DNA of 36,260 nucleotides from Geobacter sp. (lineage in GTDB: Bacteria > Desulfobacterota > Desulfuromonadia > Geobacterales > Geobacteraceae): contig POSG01000028.1 of assembly GCA_003314535.1 (NCBI GenBank), positions 1 to 36,260 on the forward strand. The letters are read 5' to 3'. Under the pieces are notes generated by a model. The model saw only the letters and a list, made by a program, of their open reading frames with translations, had not been told where the DNA came from and did no database searches. Shown in pieces: positions 1-7,544 of the stretch. The position numbers were made by a program, and so were the translations under genes. The number at the start of each line of letters is the position of its first letter. The stretch's first letter is position 1.

Positions 1-134
1 TGTGCCTGAAGGCCTGCCCGGTGGGCGCCATCTCCGGCGAGAAGAAGGCGGTCCACACCATCGACTCAGCCAAGTGCATCAAGTGCGGCGCCTGCGTGCC
101 GACCTGCAAGCTGAACGCGATCGCAAAAGCATAG
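1..134 (+). CDS. NuoF/HydB-like NAD(P)H-oxidizing subunit, C-terminal end (partial)
   Basis: Only the last 44 codons are in the window; reading starts in frame at base 3 and ends at TAG 132-134. They encode the two-cluster ferredoxin tail found on NuoF-like subunits of NAD(P)-linked hydrogenases and formate dehydrogenases (HydB, HndC): a CLKACPVGAI segment completing one [4Fe-4S] site, followed by CIKCGACVPTC for the second. In this family the tail passes electrons between an FMN/NAD module and partner iron-sulfur subunits in the cytoplasm. The next gene, 43 bp downstream, is a NuoG/HoxU-like iron-sulfur protein, which fits a soluble NAD-linked formate dehydrogenase or hydrogenase complex. 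The flavin and NAD-binding parts lie outside the window, so the exact subunit type is inferred. Confidence 0.8.
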   Translation, partial: CLKACPVGAISGEKKAVHTIDSAKCIKCGACVPTCKLNAIAKA

Positions 135-177
135 AGAAGTACAGCCTATAACCCTTATTCATAAGGAGGAAATACAA

Positions 178-1095
178 TTGTCTACTGTCACTCTTACCAT
201 TAATGGCCAAGAGGTCACGGTTCCCGCAGGCACCACGGTGCTGGATGCCGCCCTGGGAGCCGGCATTTTCATACCGACATTCTGCCATGACCCCAACTAT
301 CCGGGGTACGGCGGATGCCGCATCTGCGTAGTCGAGATCAAGGGAGCGCGCAACATGCCTGCTTCCTGCGTAACCGCCTGCGCCAACGGCATGGTGGTCG
401 AAACCGAGTCTCCGGCCGTAGTGGAAGCAAGGAAGACGATCCTGGAGCTCATGCTGGCCAATCATCCCGTTGACTGCCTGACCTGCGAGAAAAGCGGCGA
501 GTGCAAACTGCAGGACTACTGCTTCCGTTATGACGTGAAAGGTCCTACCTTCAACGGCGAGAAGAAGGATCACCCGCTGGACAAGTCCAATCCGTACATC
601 AACCGGGACATGAACAAGTGCATCCTGTGCGGGCGGTGCGTCAGGTCCTGCAACGATGTCGAAGACAGGGCGGTGATCAACTTCGCCTACCGCGGCTTCA
701 AGACCAAGGTTGCGCCGGCACTGGATTCCGGACTTGCGGAATCCGCATGCGTTTCCTGTTCGCGCTGCGTGGCAGTATGCCCCGTGGGTGCTCTTACCTA
801 TGCTTCGACTGCAGGAAAGGGGCGTGTCTGGGAAGTGGAAAAAGAGCAGGTTACCTGCGGCTGGTGCGAATCGGGCTGCCTGTTCGACCTGGTCAAGAAG
901 GACGGGAAGGTCATCGGCGTGGTCGCCAAGGCTTCCGGTGAAGGAAGACCGCTCTGCCTGAAGGGAAGGCTGGGTATGGAACTCCGTTACAATGACCAGC
1001 CGCTGAAGCCCATGCTTAAGAAGGATGACGAGTACGTGGAAGTGTCCTGGGTCGAAGCCCTGGGGCTGGACGATATAATGGAAAAACTGAAATAA
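178..1095 (+). CDS. NuoG/HoxU-like iron-sulfur electron-transfer subunit
   Basis: A 305-residue cytoplasmic iron-sulfur protein. The TTG start is supported by AAGGAGGA about 8 bases upstream. Ligand sets are visible in order: a [2Fe-2S] plant-type site (C36, C47, C50, C64); the NuoG-type His-Cys [4Fe-4S] site (H96, C100, C103, C109); two ferredoxin-type [4Fe-4S] sites (C148/151/154/158 and C191/194/197/201); and a final C227-x2-C-x3-C with C260, which resembles the [4Fe-4S] domain at the front of molybdopterin oxidoreductases. The protein stops just where the molybdopterin domain of a formate dehydrogenase would begin. It is therefore either a stand-alone subunit partnering a separate catalytic subunit or a truncated large subunit. 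Known relatives wire NAD(H) flavoproteins to formate dehydrogenase or hydrogenase. Four in-frame stops in a row (1093-1104) end it. Confidence 0.85.
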   Translation: MSTVTLTINGQEVTVPAGTTVLDAALGAGIFIPTFCHDPNYPGYGGCRICVVEIKGARNMPASCVTACANGMVVETESPAVVEARKTILELMLANHPVDCLTCEKSGECKLQDYCFRYDVKGPTFNGEKKDHPLDKSNPYINRDMNKCILCGRCVRSCNDVEDRAVINFAYRGFKTKVAPALDSGLAESACVSCSRCVAVCPVGALTYASTAGKGRVWEVEKEQVTCGWCESGCLFDLVKKDGKVIGVVAKASGEGRPLCLKGRLGMELRYNDQPLKPMLKKDDEYVEVSWVEALGLDDIMEKLK

Positions 1096-1103
1096 TGATA
1101 GTG

Positions 1104-1145
1104 AGGCGGCCATCTTTTCTGACAGAAAGATGGCCGCCTTGTGTT
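1104..1145 (+). terminator. Intrinsic terminator after the iron-sulfur operon
   Basis: A 14-bp perfect stem (1104-1117 with 1126-1139), loop of eight bases, followed by a short T-containing tract. It begins within the last of the tandem stop codons and so closes the NuoF/NuoG-like operon before the transporter gene. The U-tract is weak, but the stem is long and GC-rich. Confidence 0.75.
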
Positions 1146-1242
1146 AGAATTTATTCAAAAAATAGTAAAACACGATTTTATGCTTCAAATTTTCCCGTCT
1201 CTAGAGTAGTATGACGCAAATTTCATTTTAGGGGGAGGAGCA

Positions 1243-2511
1243 ATGAGTAACGAGAATTTGATGTCGAAGCGGTGGCTGATTGCCGCGGCCGGAGTCGTCA
1301 TCCAGCTCTTGCTGGGGACAGTGTATGCTTGGTCTGTTTTTGTCAAGCCTATTATGGCTGCTACTGGGTGGGAGAAAACCGCAGTGGCGACGACCTTCAT
1401 GATTATTATCGGCATGATCGGTCTTTCCGCGGCATTCGGTGGGATGCTTGTAGACAAAAAGGGGCCTAGGTTTGCGGCCACTCTGGGCGTTATCCTGTAT
1501 GGGATCGGCACTATGTTGGCCTTTGTTGCCATCAAAACGGGCAACATCTGGATCCTTTATCTTGGCTACGGCGTCATCGGCGGTGCCGGCAACGGCCTTG
1601 CCTATGTCGTGCCCATCGCGACCCTGATCCGTTGGTTCCCTGACAGACGCGGTCTGATCACCGGCCTTGCAGTCATGGGCTTCGGCCTCGGCGCGTTCTT
1701 CGTCGGCAAGATTGTTCCCGCCCTCATCAACAGCATGGGTGTCGCCACAGCTTTCCTAGCTCTCGGCGTAGTTTACCTTGTAGGCAATGCACTCGCAGCA
1801 ACGCAACTTTACAATCCTCCTGCTGGCTGGTTGCCTGATGGTTTCACTCCATCTTCCTCGACAGTGTCGGCAGCCGATTCCTTCAGTTGGGCGGAAGCGA
1901 AGAAGACCCGTCAGTGGTACATGATCTGGGGCATGCTGTTCCTCAATATCAGCGCCGGCATGGGGCTCCTCTCCAAGCTCTCCCCTATGGCCCAGGAAGT
2001 TATCAAGCAAGCACAGGGCATAACCGACGAGAAGCAACTTGCTGTCCTCGGAGGAGGAGTCCTCGCCACGGCTTCAATCTTTAACGGCCTCGGGCGTCTC
2101 TTCTGGGCTTCCGTTTCCGACAAGATAGGCCGTAAAAACGTTTTCCTTACGATGTTTGCTACACAGGCTGCGTTGTATTTCTATCTGCCGCAGGTAACTG
2201 ATGTAACCATGTTCACTGTAATCGCCTGTTACCTTCTTGCTTGTCTGGGCGGCGGTTTTGCGGTTATGCCTGCTTTTGCCGCTGACTCTTTCGGCCCGAC
2301 ATACATCGGCAAAGTATACGGTTTCGTGCTGACTGCCTGGGGCGCAGCAGGTGTTGCTGGTGGTCTGGCATTTGCGAAATTTGACAAGCAGCAGGCACTT
2401 TACACGGCAGCAGCGCTTCTCATTGCCGGCTTCGTGGTGACGTTCATGTTCACGCGTCCCAAGCACGTTTCCCACTACAAAGCGGCACAGCCCGCTTCGG
2501 CTGCCGAGTAG
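1243..2511 (+). CDS. MFS transporter, oxalate/formate antiporter (OFA) family
   Basis: A 422-residue inner-membrane carrier of the major facilitator superfamily. The N-terminus (RWLIAAAGVVIQLLLGTVYA followed by WSVF) is the hallmark start of the OFA family, and the rest shows about twelve hydrophobic segments with the MFS loop motif GGMLVDKKGPR after TM2 and WFPDRRGLITG between TM4 and TM5. OFA members exchange small carboxylates such as oxalate and formate; others take lactate or pyruvate, so the substrate is not fixed by sequence. The position between a formate-dehydrogenase-like electron-transfer gene and fdhD-mobA makes formate the most likely substrate. The start has GGGGGAGGAG just upstream. 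Terminators on both sides indicate a monocistronic unit. Confidence 0.85.
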   Translation: MSNENLMSKRWLIAAAGVVIQLLLGTVYAWSVFVKPIMAATGWEKTAVATTFMIIIGMIGLSAAFGGMLVDKKGPRFAATLGVILYGIGTMLAFVAIKTGNIWILYLGYGVIGGAGNGLAYVVPIATLIRWFPDRRGLITGLAVMGFGLGAFFVGKIVPALINSMGVATAFLALGVVYLVGNALAATQLYNPPAGWLPDGFTPSSSTVSAADSFSWAEAKKTRQWYMIWGMLFLNISAGMGLLSKLSPMAQEVIKQAQGITDEKQLAVLGGGVLATASIFNGLGRLFWASVSDKIGRKNVFLTMFATQAALYFYLPQVTDVTMFTVIACYLLACLGGGFAVMPAFAADSFGPTYIGKVYGFVLTAWGAAGVAGGLAFAKFDKQQALYTAAALLIAGFVVTFMFTRPKHVSHYKAAQPASAAE

Positions 2512-2543
2512 TTCGTTCGGAATTACAATTGAAATCAACAAAG

Positions 2544-2573
2544 TGGGGCCTCCTCTCGAGGCCCCAAGTTTTA
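2544..2573 (+). terminator. Intrinsic terminator after the OFA carrier
   Basis: A perfect 9-bp stem TGGGGCCTC/GAGGCCCCA (2544-2552 with 2558-2566) with a 5-base loop, followed by AGTTTTAT. It lies 33 bp after the carrier stop codon. Confidence 0.85.
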
Positions 2574-2717
2574 TCAGCGTTTTGTATTATCAACGCGCGC
2601 TTCTGTGGTTATCCTGCCATTTTTGGTAATTCAATTTTTAACATATTCGATTGATGTCCGTGCTCTTGCTGAGCGAATCAATTCAATGTTACCATCACAT
2701 ACCGGGAGGAATTTGAA

Positions 2718-3332
2718 ATGATAGAAAAAAACGTTCTGGCTGATTTTAGTGGGAAAGTCTCTGAGCCGGTCATTGATCCCACGACCTATGTGCATCCGCT
2801 TGCTGCCGTTATCGGCAATGTCATTCTCGGCAAGAACATCATGGTGTCGCCGTGCGCATCCATACGTGGCGACGAGGGACAGGCTCTTTTTGTCGGAGAT
2901 GATTCCAATGTCCAGGATGGCGTGGTCATCCATGCGTTGGAAACAGAAATGAACGGCTCTCCGGTGGAAAAGAACCTGGTGGAGGTTGACGGTCAAAAGT
3001 ATGCCGTTTATGTGGGGAAACGCGTCTCCATGGCCCACCAGGTGCAGATTCACGGCCCTGCTGTCGTGATGGACGAGACCTTTGTCGGCATGAAGTCCCT
3101 GGTGTTCAAGGCGCGCGTCGGCAGCAACTGTGTCATAGAGCCCGGTTCGATCGTAATGGGCGTAACCGTGGCGGATGGCCGGTATGTGCCGGCCGGTTCG
3201 GTGATCAAGAGCCAGCAGCAGGCTGACGAGCTGCCGGTGATCACCGTAGATTATCCCTTCAAAAGCATGAACAAGGGCGTCGTGCACGTGAACAAGGCGC
3301 TTGCCAAAGGCTACCTTGCCGCGGGAAAATAA
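2718..3332 (+). CDS. cam: Gamma-class carbonic anhydrase, Cam prototype type
   Basis: A 204-residue left-handed beta-helix protein predicted to interconvert CO2 and bicarbonate as a trimer with metal at subunit interfaces. Metal ligands align with those of Methanosarcina Cam: H72, H107 and H112, with R50 in SIRGDEG for subunit contact. It keeps the acidic loop of true Cam, including E75 (VIHALE), the equivalent of the proton-shuttle Glu84 missing from CamH-type relatives, and the adjacent segment VEVDGQKYAVYVG is also Cam-like. There is no signal peptide, unlike the archaeal enzyme, so it should be cytoplasmic. The start follows GGGAGGAATTT. FdhD-MobA lies 40 bp downstream. In this setting it would equilibrate the CO2 product or substrate of formate dehydrogenase, or supply bicarbonate for carboxylation. 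Confidence 0.88.
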   Translation: MIEKNVLADFSGKVSEPVIDPTTYVHPLAAVIGNVILGKNIMVSPCASIRGDEGQALFVGDDSNVQDGVVIHALETEMNGSPVEKNLVEVDGQKYAVYVGKRVSMAHQVQIHGPAVVMDETFVGMKSLVFKARVGSNCVIEPGSIVMGVTVADGRYVPAGSVIKSQQQADELPVITVDYPFKSMNKGVVHVNKALAKGYLAAGK

Positions 3333-3372
3333 GAAGAGCGGATCATTTGAAAACAAAGGCAATGAGGAAGGC

Positions 3373-4812
3373 ATGAGTAAGAAGAATGTGAGTGTTTCCC
3401 CCGGTCCCGGCCCGGTATTGCGGTTCGAACGAGGAAAAATATTCCCTGTCGAACACGAGCCGGTAAAAGAGTATCCCCTGTCGCTCATCGTGAATGGGCG
3501 GGAGCTGGCGACCCTGATTTCCTCACCCCATGATCTTGACTTCCTCGTTGCCGGCTTTCTTCGTCTTCAGGGCATCGTCAGCACTGCCGATGACTTTCAG
3601 ATGCTCAGCATCAGTGAGGATTTCGGTATTGCCAATGTTACCGTCAAGGGGGAGTTGCCGGCGAAAATCAAGCCGACGCTTTCCTCCACGGATGGCGCAG
3701 ATTTGGCCTTGAAATGCCGGGAACAACTGTCACCGCAATCTCCTGCTCCGTGTGCTGCCGAAAATCATGTTCTCCCTGACGACCTGTTTCTCCTCATGGA
3801 CCAGATGGCCCGGCAAGCCGGAGAATTCCGCAAGACCGGGCTCATCCACTTGTCTGCTGTTGGCGAGGGCAGGCAGCTCATCCTGTACGCTGAGGATATC
3901 GGCCGTCCTAATACCCTGGCCCGCATTGCCGGAGAGGCGCTCATGAAGGGCATCGACCTCAGCGGGAAGGCCCTGCTGGTTTCCGACCGGGTGTCGTCGG
4001 AGACGGTCACCAAGGCCGCTATGCTGGGTATTCGCCTCATTGCCTCCCGCACGTCGCCGACGGATCGCGCAGTACGTCTTGCCCATGATGCCGGCATGAC
4101 GCTTGTGGGATGCCTCGCGGGGACCGGATTCAACGTCCATACCCATCCTGAAATCTTCGCGCCTTCACCCATCGACCGGTTGACGGAAGGAGTGACTGCG
4201 GTAATACTCGCCGGCGGCAACTCTTCCCGCATGAAAAACAACAAGGCACTGTTGCCATACAGCGGCGAACTCTTCATCGAGCGCATTCATCGGCAACTCG
4301 CGGAAATTTTTCGTGAAGTGATTCTGGTTACCAACACCCCCGAGATCTACCGCTTTCTGCCTTGCAGGATTGTGCAGGACATTTATCCCGCAAAGTGTTC
4401 ACTTGCCGGGATTCACGCCGGACTCGCCCACAGCACCACCCCGTACATTTTCACAGTAGCCTGTGACATGCCGTACCTCAACCCCGCACTCATCCGCCTT
4501 GTCCTGTCCAGAAGAGAGGGGTTTGACGTGGTCATCCCGGAAAGCGAAGGCGGTTTGGAGCCGCTCCACGCTCTCTACGGCAAAGGGTGCCTGCCCGCAA
4601 TGGAAAAGGCCCTGGCAGGGGGGTCCGGTCGCATTGTCGACTGTTTCGACCCGGCACGGGTTGCCGTTGTTACCAGGGATGATGTGGTGCGGCTTGATCC
4701 TGCGTTTCTTTCCTTCCGCAACATAAATACTCCTGAGGAATACTTCCGCTTCCGGGAGGAGATGCAGGTTCAAAGCGACAAAAATGGCGGAGAACGCGCC
4801 CGCTCTCATTGA
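3373..4812 (+). CDS. FdhD-MobA fusion: formate dehydrogenase accessory / molybdenum cofactor guanylyltransferase
   Basis: A 479-residue two-domain protein. Residues 1 to about 265 match FdhD, which passes sulfur from IscS to the Mo-bis-MGD cofactor of formate dehydrogenase. Residues from about 272 match MobA, which transfers GMP to molybdopterin: VILAGGNSSRM with a following Lys for GTP binding, and VACDMPYLNP for Mg. The FdhD half is divergent: the CxxC sulfur-transfer motif is absent where expected (SSTDGAD there; only C115 and C127 nearby, too far apart), and the EDxGRHN motif reads EDIGRPN. The open frame extends upstream to 3301 into the carbonic anhydrase gene, but ATG 3373 has GAGGAAGG just before it and starts the conserved part. 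Likely cotranscribed with cam. MobA activity is probable; sulfurtransferase activity is doubtful. Confidence 0.85.
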   Translation: MSKKNVSVSPGPGPVLRFERGKIFPVEHEPVKEYPLSLIVNGRELATLISSPHDLDFLVAGFLRLQGIVSTADDFQMLSISEDFGIANVTVKGELPAKIKPTLSSTDGADLALKCREQLSPQSPAPCAAENHVLPDDLFLLMDQMARQAGEFRKTGLIHLSAVGEGRQLILYAEDIGRPNTLARIAGEALMKGIDLSGKALLVSDRVSSETVTKAAMLGIRLIASRTSPTDRAVRLAHDAGMTLVGCLAGTGFNVHTHPEIFAPSPIDRLTEGVTAVILAGGNSSRMKNNKALLPYSGELFIERIHRQLAEIFREVILVTNTPEIYRFLPCRIVQDIYPAKCSLAGIHAGLAHSTTPYIFTVACDMPYLNPALIRLVLSRREGFDVVIPESEGGLEPLHALYGKGCLPAMEKALAGGSGRIVDCFDPARVAVVTRDDVVRLDPAFLSFRNINTPEEYFRFREEMQVQSDKNGGERARSH

Positions 4813-4870
4813 CTCCTTCCGCAAATGACCGATAATTCATGATGAATGATTTTCAATATGGAGGTGAATC

Positions 4871-5317
4871 TTGTTCAGACCGGCCAGAATCCTGGTCCCG
4901 ACGGACATGTCCGATGATTCGGACATAGCCATCCGCCGGGCTTTCGATATCGCCCAGACCTTTCAGTCCGAGGTTTTTGTTCTCCATGTCATCACCGATC
5001 CGGTCAAACAGTGTGCGGTTGATTACTGCATGAGCGAAGAAATGCTCAAAGAACTCCAGTCCCGAATGCTGGAATCAGCGCGTGACCGGCTGTGGGAACA
5101 GTTGGCCAAGTTCACCAGCATGGGGGTTTCTCCGATAAACGCTAATATCCGGACAGGCTCTCCCCATGATGAAATCCTGAAGGAGGCGGAGGATAGGGCT
5201 GCAGACCTCATAGTCATTGGTACGTTCGGGAAGACGGGGCTGGGAAGACACTTCATGGGCAGCGTCGTCCGCCATGTGCTTTCCGGCGCGAAATGTTCGG
5301 TTCTTATGGTGAAATAG
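4871..5317 (+). CDS. Universal stress protein, UspA family
   Basis: A 148-residue cytoplasmic single-domain Usp. It begins with the family's RILVPTDMSDDSD segment and ends with GTFGKTGLGRHFMGS, matching the ATP-binding pattern G-x2-G-x9-G-S, so it is likely a nucleotide-binding Usp. The start is TTG with GGAGGTG six bases upstream; a nearby ATG at 4858 is out of frame. It lies 55 bp after fdhD-mobA with no visible terminator between, so read-through is possible, and a 13-bp dyad (ATTCAT-G-ATGAAT, 4835-4847) occurs in the gap. Its closest relatives here are the Usp gene at 5532-5978 and the Usp relic at 5984-6124 on the other strand, which suggests local duplication. Specific stress role unknown. 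Confidence 0.9.
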   Translation: MFRPARILVPTDMSDDSDIAIRRAFDIAQTFQSEVFVLHVITDPVKQCAVDYCMSEEMLKELQSRMLESARDRLWEQLAKFTSMGVSPINANIRTGSPHDEILKEAEDRAADLIVIGTFGKTGLGRHFMGSVVRHVLSGAKCSVLMVK

Positions 5318-5531
5318 TTGCAGTGGGAAACGGCTCTTTTTCTGCGGCGTGTGCACTGATCTGTTCCAGGGAAACTTTCGGGATTACTGATGATTCAAGC
5401 GGAAATTATGTGAGTGGAGGGTTTATTTAAGAACAAACGGGAACCCTGTGTGTTCTTCGCGAAATTACCGGATCCCCGCTTGTGCATGAATGGTGGAACA
5501 CTTCGATCGCGTTTCCAGTCATGGATTACAC

Positions 5532-5978
5532 TTAACGTACCAGAAGCACGGAACATTTTGCTCCAAGAAGCACATGCCGGGCAACACTGCCTATCAGGTA
5601 TTTTCCCAAGCCTGTTGTGCCGAGTGACGAGATGACGATCAAATCGGCCGCTCTTTCTTCAGCTTCCTTCAAAATCATGTCATAAGGCACCCCGTCTTTG
5701 ACATCCAGAGTGGCTTTGGCTGCATCTTCGCCTACGAGTCTCTCGACCTGTTTCCTTATGCCTTCCCGGGCGCCTTCCATTACCTGCTTCTGCAACTCGT
5801 CAGCGAGTTTCACATCGATACAGTAATCAACCGTGCATTGCGTAACGTGGTCCTGAACAACGTGGAGCACGAAGACTTCCGAGCCGAACTGACTCGCAAT
5901 CTCGAACCCTTGGCGGATGGCCTTGTCTGCGTGATCGGACATGTCCGTGGGAATGAGAATTTTTGAAGGTTTGAACAT
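5532..5978 (-). CDS. Universal stress protein, UspA family (second copy)
   Basis: A 148-residue Usp, the same length as the copy at 4871-5317 and clearly paralogous (KILIPTDMSDHADKAIRQGF at the front). The nucleotide loop reads SSLGTTGLGKYLIGS: the first Gly of G-x2-G-x9-G-S is Ser, so ATP binding is less certain than for the other copy. The open frame runs upstream to 6191, but ATG at 5978 is chosen because an AAGGAGG sequence lies 9 bases before it and the conserved sequence starts there. That ribosome-binding site lies inside the last codons of the Usp relic 5984-6124, so the two are probably translated from one mRNA, perhaps coupled. Confidence 0.9.
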   Translation of the reverse strand: MFKPSKILIPTDMSDHADKAIRQGFEIASQFGSEVFVLHVVQDHVTQCTVDYCIDVKLADELQKQVMEGAREGIRKQVERLVGEDAAKATLDVKDGVPYDMILKEAEERAADLIVISSLGTTGLGKYLIGSVARHVLLGAKCSVLLVR

Positions 5979-5983
5979 GGTCA

Positions 5984-6124
5984 CTATCCTCCTTTCCTGA
6001 AATTGCTGTTGATTGCCGCCAGCTCGAATAATTTTATCGACGCAATGTCGAAAACACGACGGATCGCCATGTCGAAATATACGGACATGTCTGTCGGTAC
6101 CAGTATTCGTGTTGGCTTGAACAT
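5984..6124 (-). pseudogene. 5' relic of a third UspA gene (46 codons), now a leader ORF
   Basis: Starting at ATG 6124 (GGGAGAAAG upstream) the frame reads MFKPTRILVPTDMS, then a Usp-like MAIRRVFDIAS, and loses similarity after about 30 residues, ending at TAG 5984-5986. The first 30 residues resemble the 4871 copy more than the 5532 copy. The rest of a Usp gene is missing, as if an internal deletion joined the start of one tandem copy to the ribosome-binding site of the next. The stop lies 5 bases before the ATG of the intact Usp, so the relic may still be translated and couple to it. It is too short to fold as a Usp. Confidence 0.75.
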
Positions 6125-6232
6125 GGCGCTTTCTCCCATTCTCCCGAAGTAATGATGAGTTGCACAAAGTTTTCAAGGGCTTGACCGTCAATCTTTAGAT
6201 CAAATCGCATTATCCCGTATCGTTTCCCTATA

Positions 6233-6264
6233 AATAATTTGAACACAAATTATTATAATGTCAA
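6233..6264 (-). promoter_or_regulatory. Promoter region with 22-bp dyad upstream of the minus-strand usp genes
   Basis: A perfect inverted repeat AATAATTTG-aaca-CAAATTATT (6233-6254) lies next to TTGACA read on the minus strand (6264-6259). If TTGACA is a -35 element, the dyad covers the spacer and -10 region, as for a repressor operator. It is about 110 bp upstream of the relic's ATG. The dyad is seen directly; the promoter assignment is inferred and no strong -10 hexamer stands out. Confidence 0.5.
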
Positions 6265-6307
6265 TTGCTCATGGTGTTTTGTGATAGGGCAGGTATGGAA
6301 ACCTAAG

Positions 6308-7468
6308 CTATTTTGATAGGTACCGTTGCTTGCTTACCCCAACGAGGCGGGCAAGTATCAATGCCAACGGGAAGGCAGCAATGCTCAGCATTGCGCCCAT
6401 CTTGGCGGCTCCCTGGATTGTAAGGTCGGTGAATGCCTCACCCGCAACGAAGAGGGAAACGGTGAAGCCGATGCCGGCGATCAGCCCCGCCACGAGCAGA
6501 TCCCGGTTTTTCATGCCGGTTGGCAGAGGAAATCCGAGCTGTTTTCCGAGATAGCCAAACAGAAAAATCCCGAGTGTTTTGCCGATTATGAGGGATGTCA
6601 GGACAAGCCAGGTGCCGGTACCGATTGCTGAAAAAACCACACCTGCGTTGGCCAGTCCGAACAGGAATAGCCCGAAATCCACGATGATTTTCCACTCATG
6701 CTCGAAACGCGCCAGTGTTGAGCGGTCCCGGCTGTCAGCCTCGAACATGTGTCGGGTTTCTTTCCAGGGATGGGGCAGTAAAGGGACTATGAATACAAGT
6801 GCCAAAGCAGGATGGAGATGTGACTGGTGGAGCCCGAACCAACTGGCCGAACCACCCAGGGCCAAGTATGGCCAGTAGCTCCTGACCTTCAATTTTCGCA
6901 GCATAAAGGCTGAAAGCGTACCCAGTACGGTCAATAACAGCCAGTGCGGCGCTGCGGGAATAGACGGATCGGGGTAGAAGATCGCGATGATGGCAAGACC
7001 AATGGCGTCGTCAGCTATTGCCAGCAGAAGAAGGTAGGCAATCACCGGGTGATTGTTGCCGAACACCAGTCGCGCAGCGAGCCATGCGAGGGCGATATCG
7101 GTGGCTGTTGGGATACCCCAGCCCTTACTCAGTTCCGCAGCGCCGAGCAGGTAATTCACGAGAAAATAGACTCCTATGGGACCCAGTACTCCGCCGACAG
7201 TTGCGAGAAGAGGGTTCACCGCTTTCTTCAGCGGGCTGAGGTCTCCGCCGGGAAGGCAGCTCTGGGTTATTTCCACCGCCGCGATACCGAAGAAGAAGAC
7301 CATGAACAGTTCGTTGGCGATGAAGTGAAAGCTGAACGGGCCAAAAAAGTGATCATGATCGAAATGGGCGTAACCGGCTGGATCAACATTTGCCCAGATG
7401 ACAGCAGTCACGGTACCGAGGATGAGCGGTATTGAGAACTCCCGCAGGAGATTGATTTTTTGCTTCAC
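6308..7468 (-). CDS. nhaA: Na+/H+ antiporter NhaA
   Basis: A 386-residue inner-membrane antiporter, close to the 388 residues of E. coli NhaA. The paired unwound-helix motif TATDIA contains D124 (E. coli D133) and AIADDAIGLAII contains D153/D154 (E. coli D163/D164, the ion-binding pair). A Lys in IIGKTLGIFLFG fits K300. It exchanges cytoplasmic Na+ for external H+, protecting against sodium and alkaline stress. The start is GTG with GGAGGG six bases upstream; an overlapping ATG is out of frame. It follows the trehalose genes on the same strand by 76 bp, which links sodium export with compatible-solute synthesis, although a separate promoter cannot be excluded. Confidence 0.95.
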   Translation of the reverse strand: MKQKINLLREFSIPLILGTVTAVIWANVDPAGYAHFDHDHFFGPFSFHFIANELFMVFFFGIAAVEITQSCLPGGDLSPLKKAVNPLLATVGGVLGPIGVYFLVNYLLGAAELSKGWGIPTATDIALAWLAARLVFGNNHPVIAYLLLLAIADDAIGLAIIAIFYPDPSIPAAPHWLLLTVLGTLSAFMLRKLKVRSYWPYLALGGSASWFGLHQSHLHPALALVFIVPLLPHPWKETRHMFEADSRDRSTLARFEHEWKIIVDFGLFLFGLANAGVVFSAIGTGTWLVLTSLIIGKTLGIFLFGYLGKQLGFPLPTGMKNRDLLVAGLIAGIGFTVSLFVAGEAFTDLTIQGAAKMGAMLSIAAFPLALILARLVGVSKQRYLSK

Positions 7469-7544
7469 TCATTTCCCTCCAGAAATACTGTTACTATTCA
7501 ATATTCATCCCTTGTCATATTCATCTCGCCAGAGCCAAGATGGA

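Noticed and set aside
1093-1104. In-frame TGA after the iron-sulfur protein as a selenocysteine codon of a formate dehydrogenase
   Set aside because: It follows a TAA stop and is followed by TAG and TGA, and no molybdopterin-domain sequence continues in that frame.
3301-3372. N-terminal extension of FdhD-MobA overlapping the carbonic anhydrase gene
   Set aside because: Not conserved in character, and ATG 3373 has its own Shine-Dalgarno.
5532-6191. A 219-residue UspA with a long N-terminal extension
   Set aside because: The extension has no Usp similarity; ATG 5978 has a good ribosome-binding site, and the extension overlaps the Usp relic in another frame.
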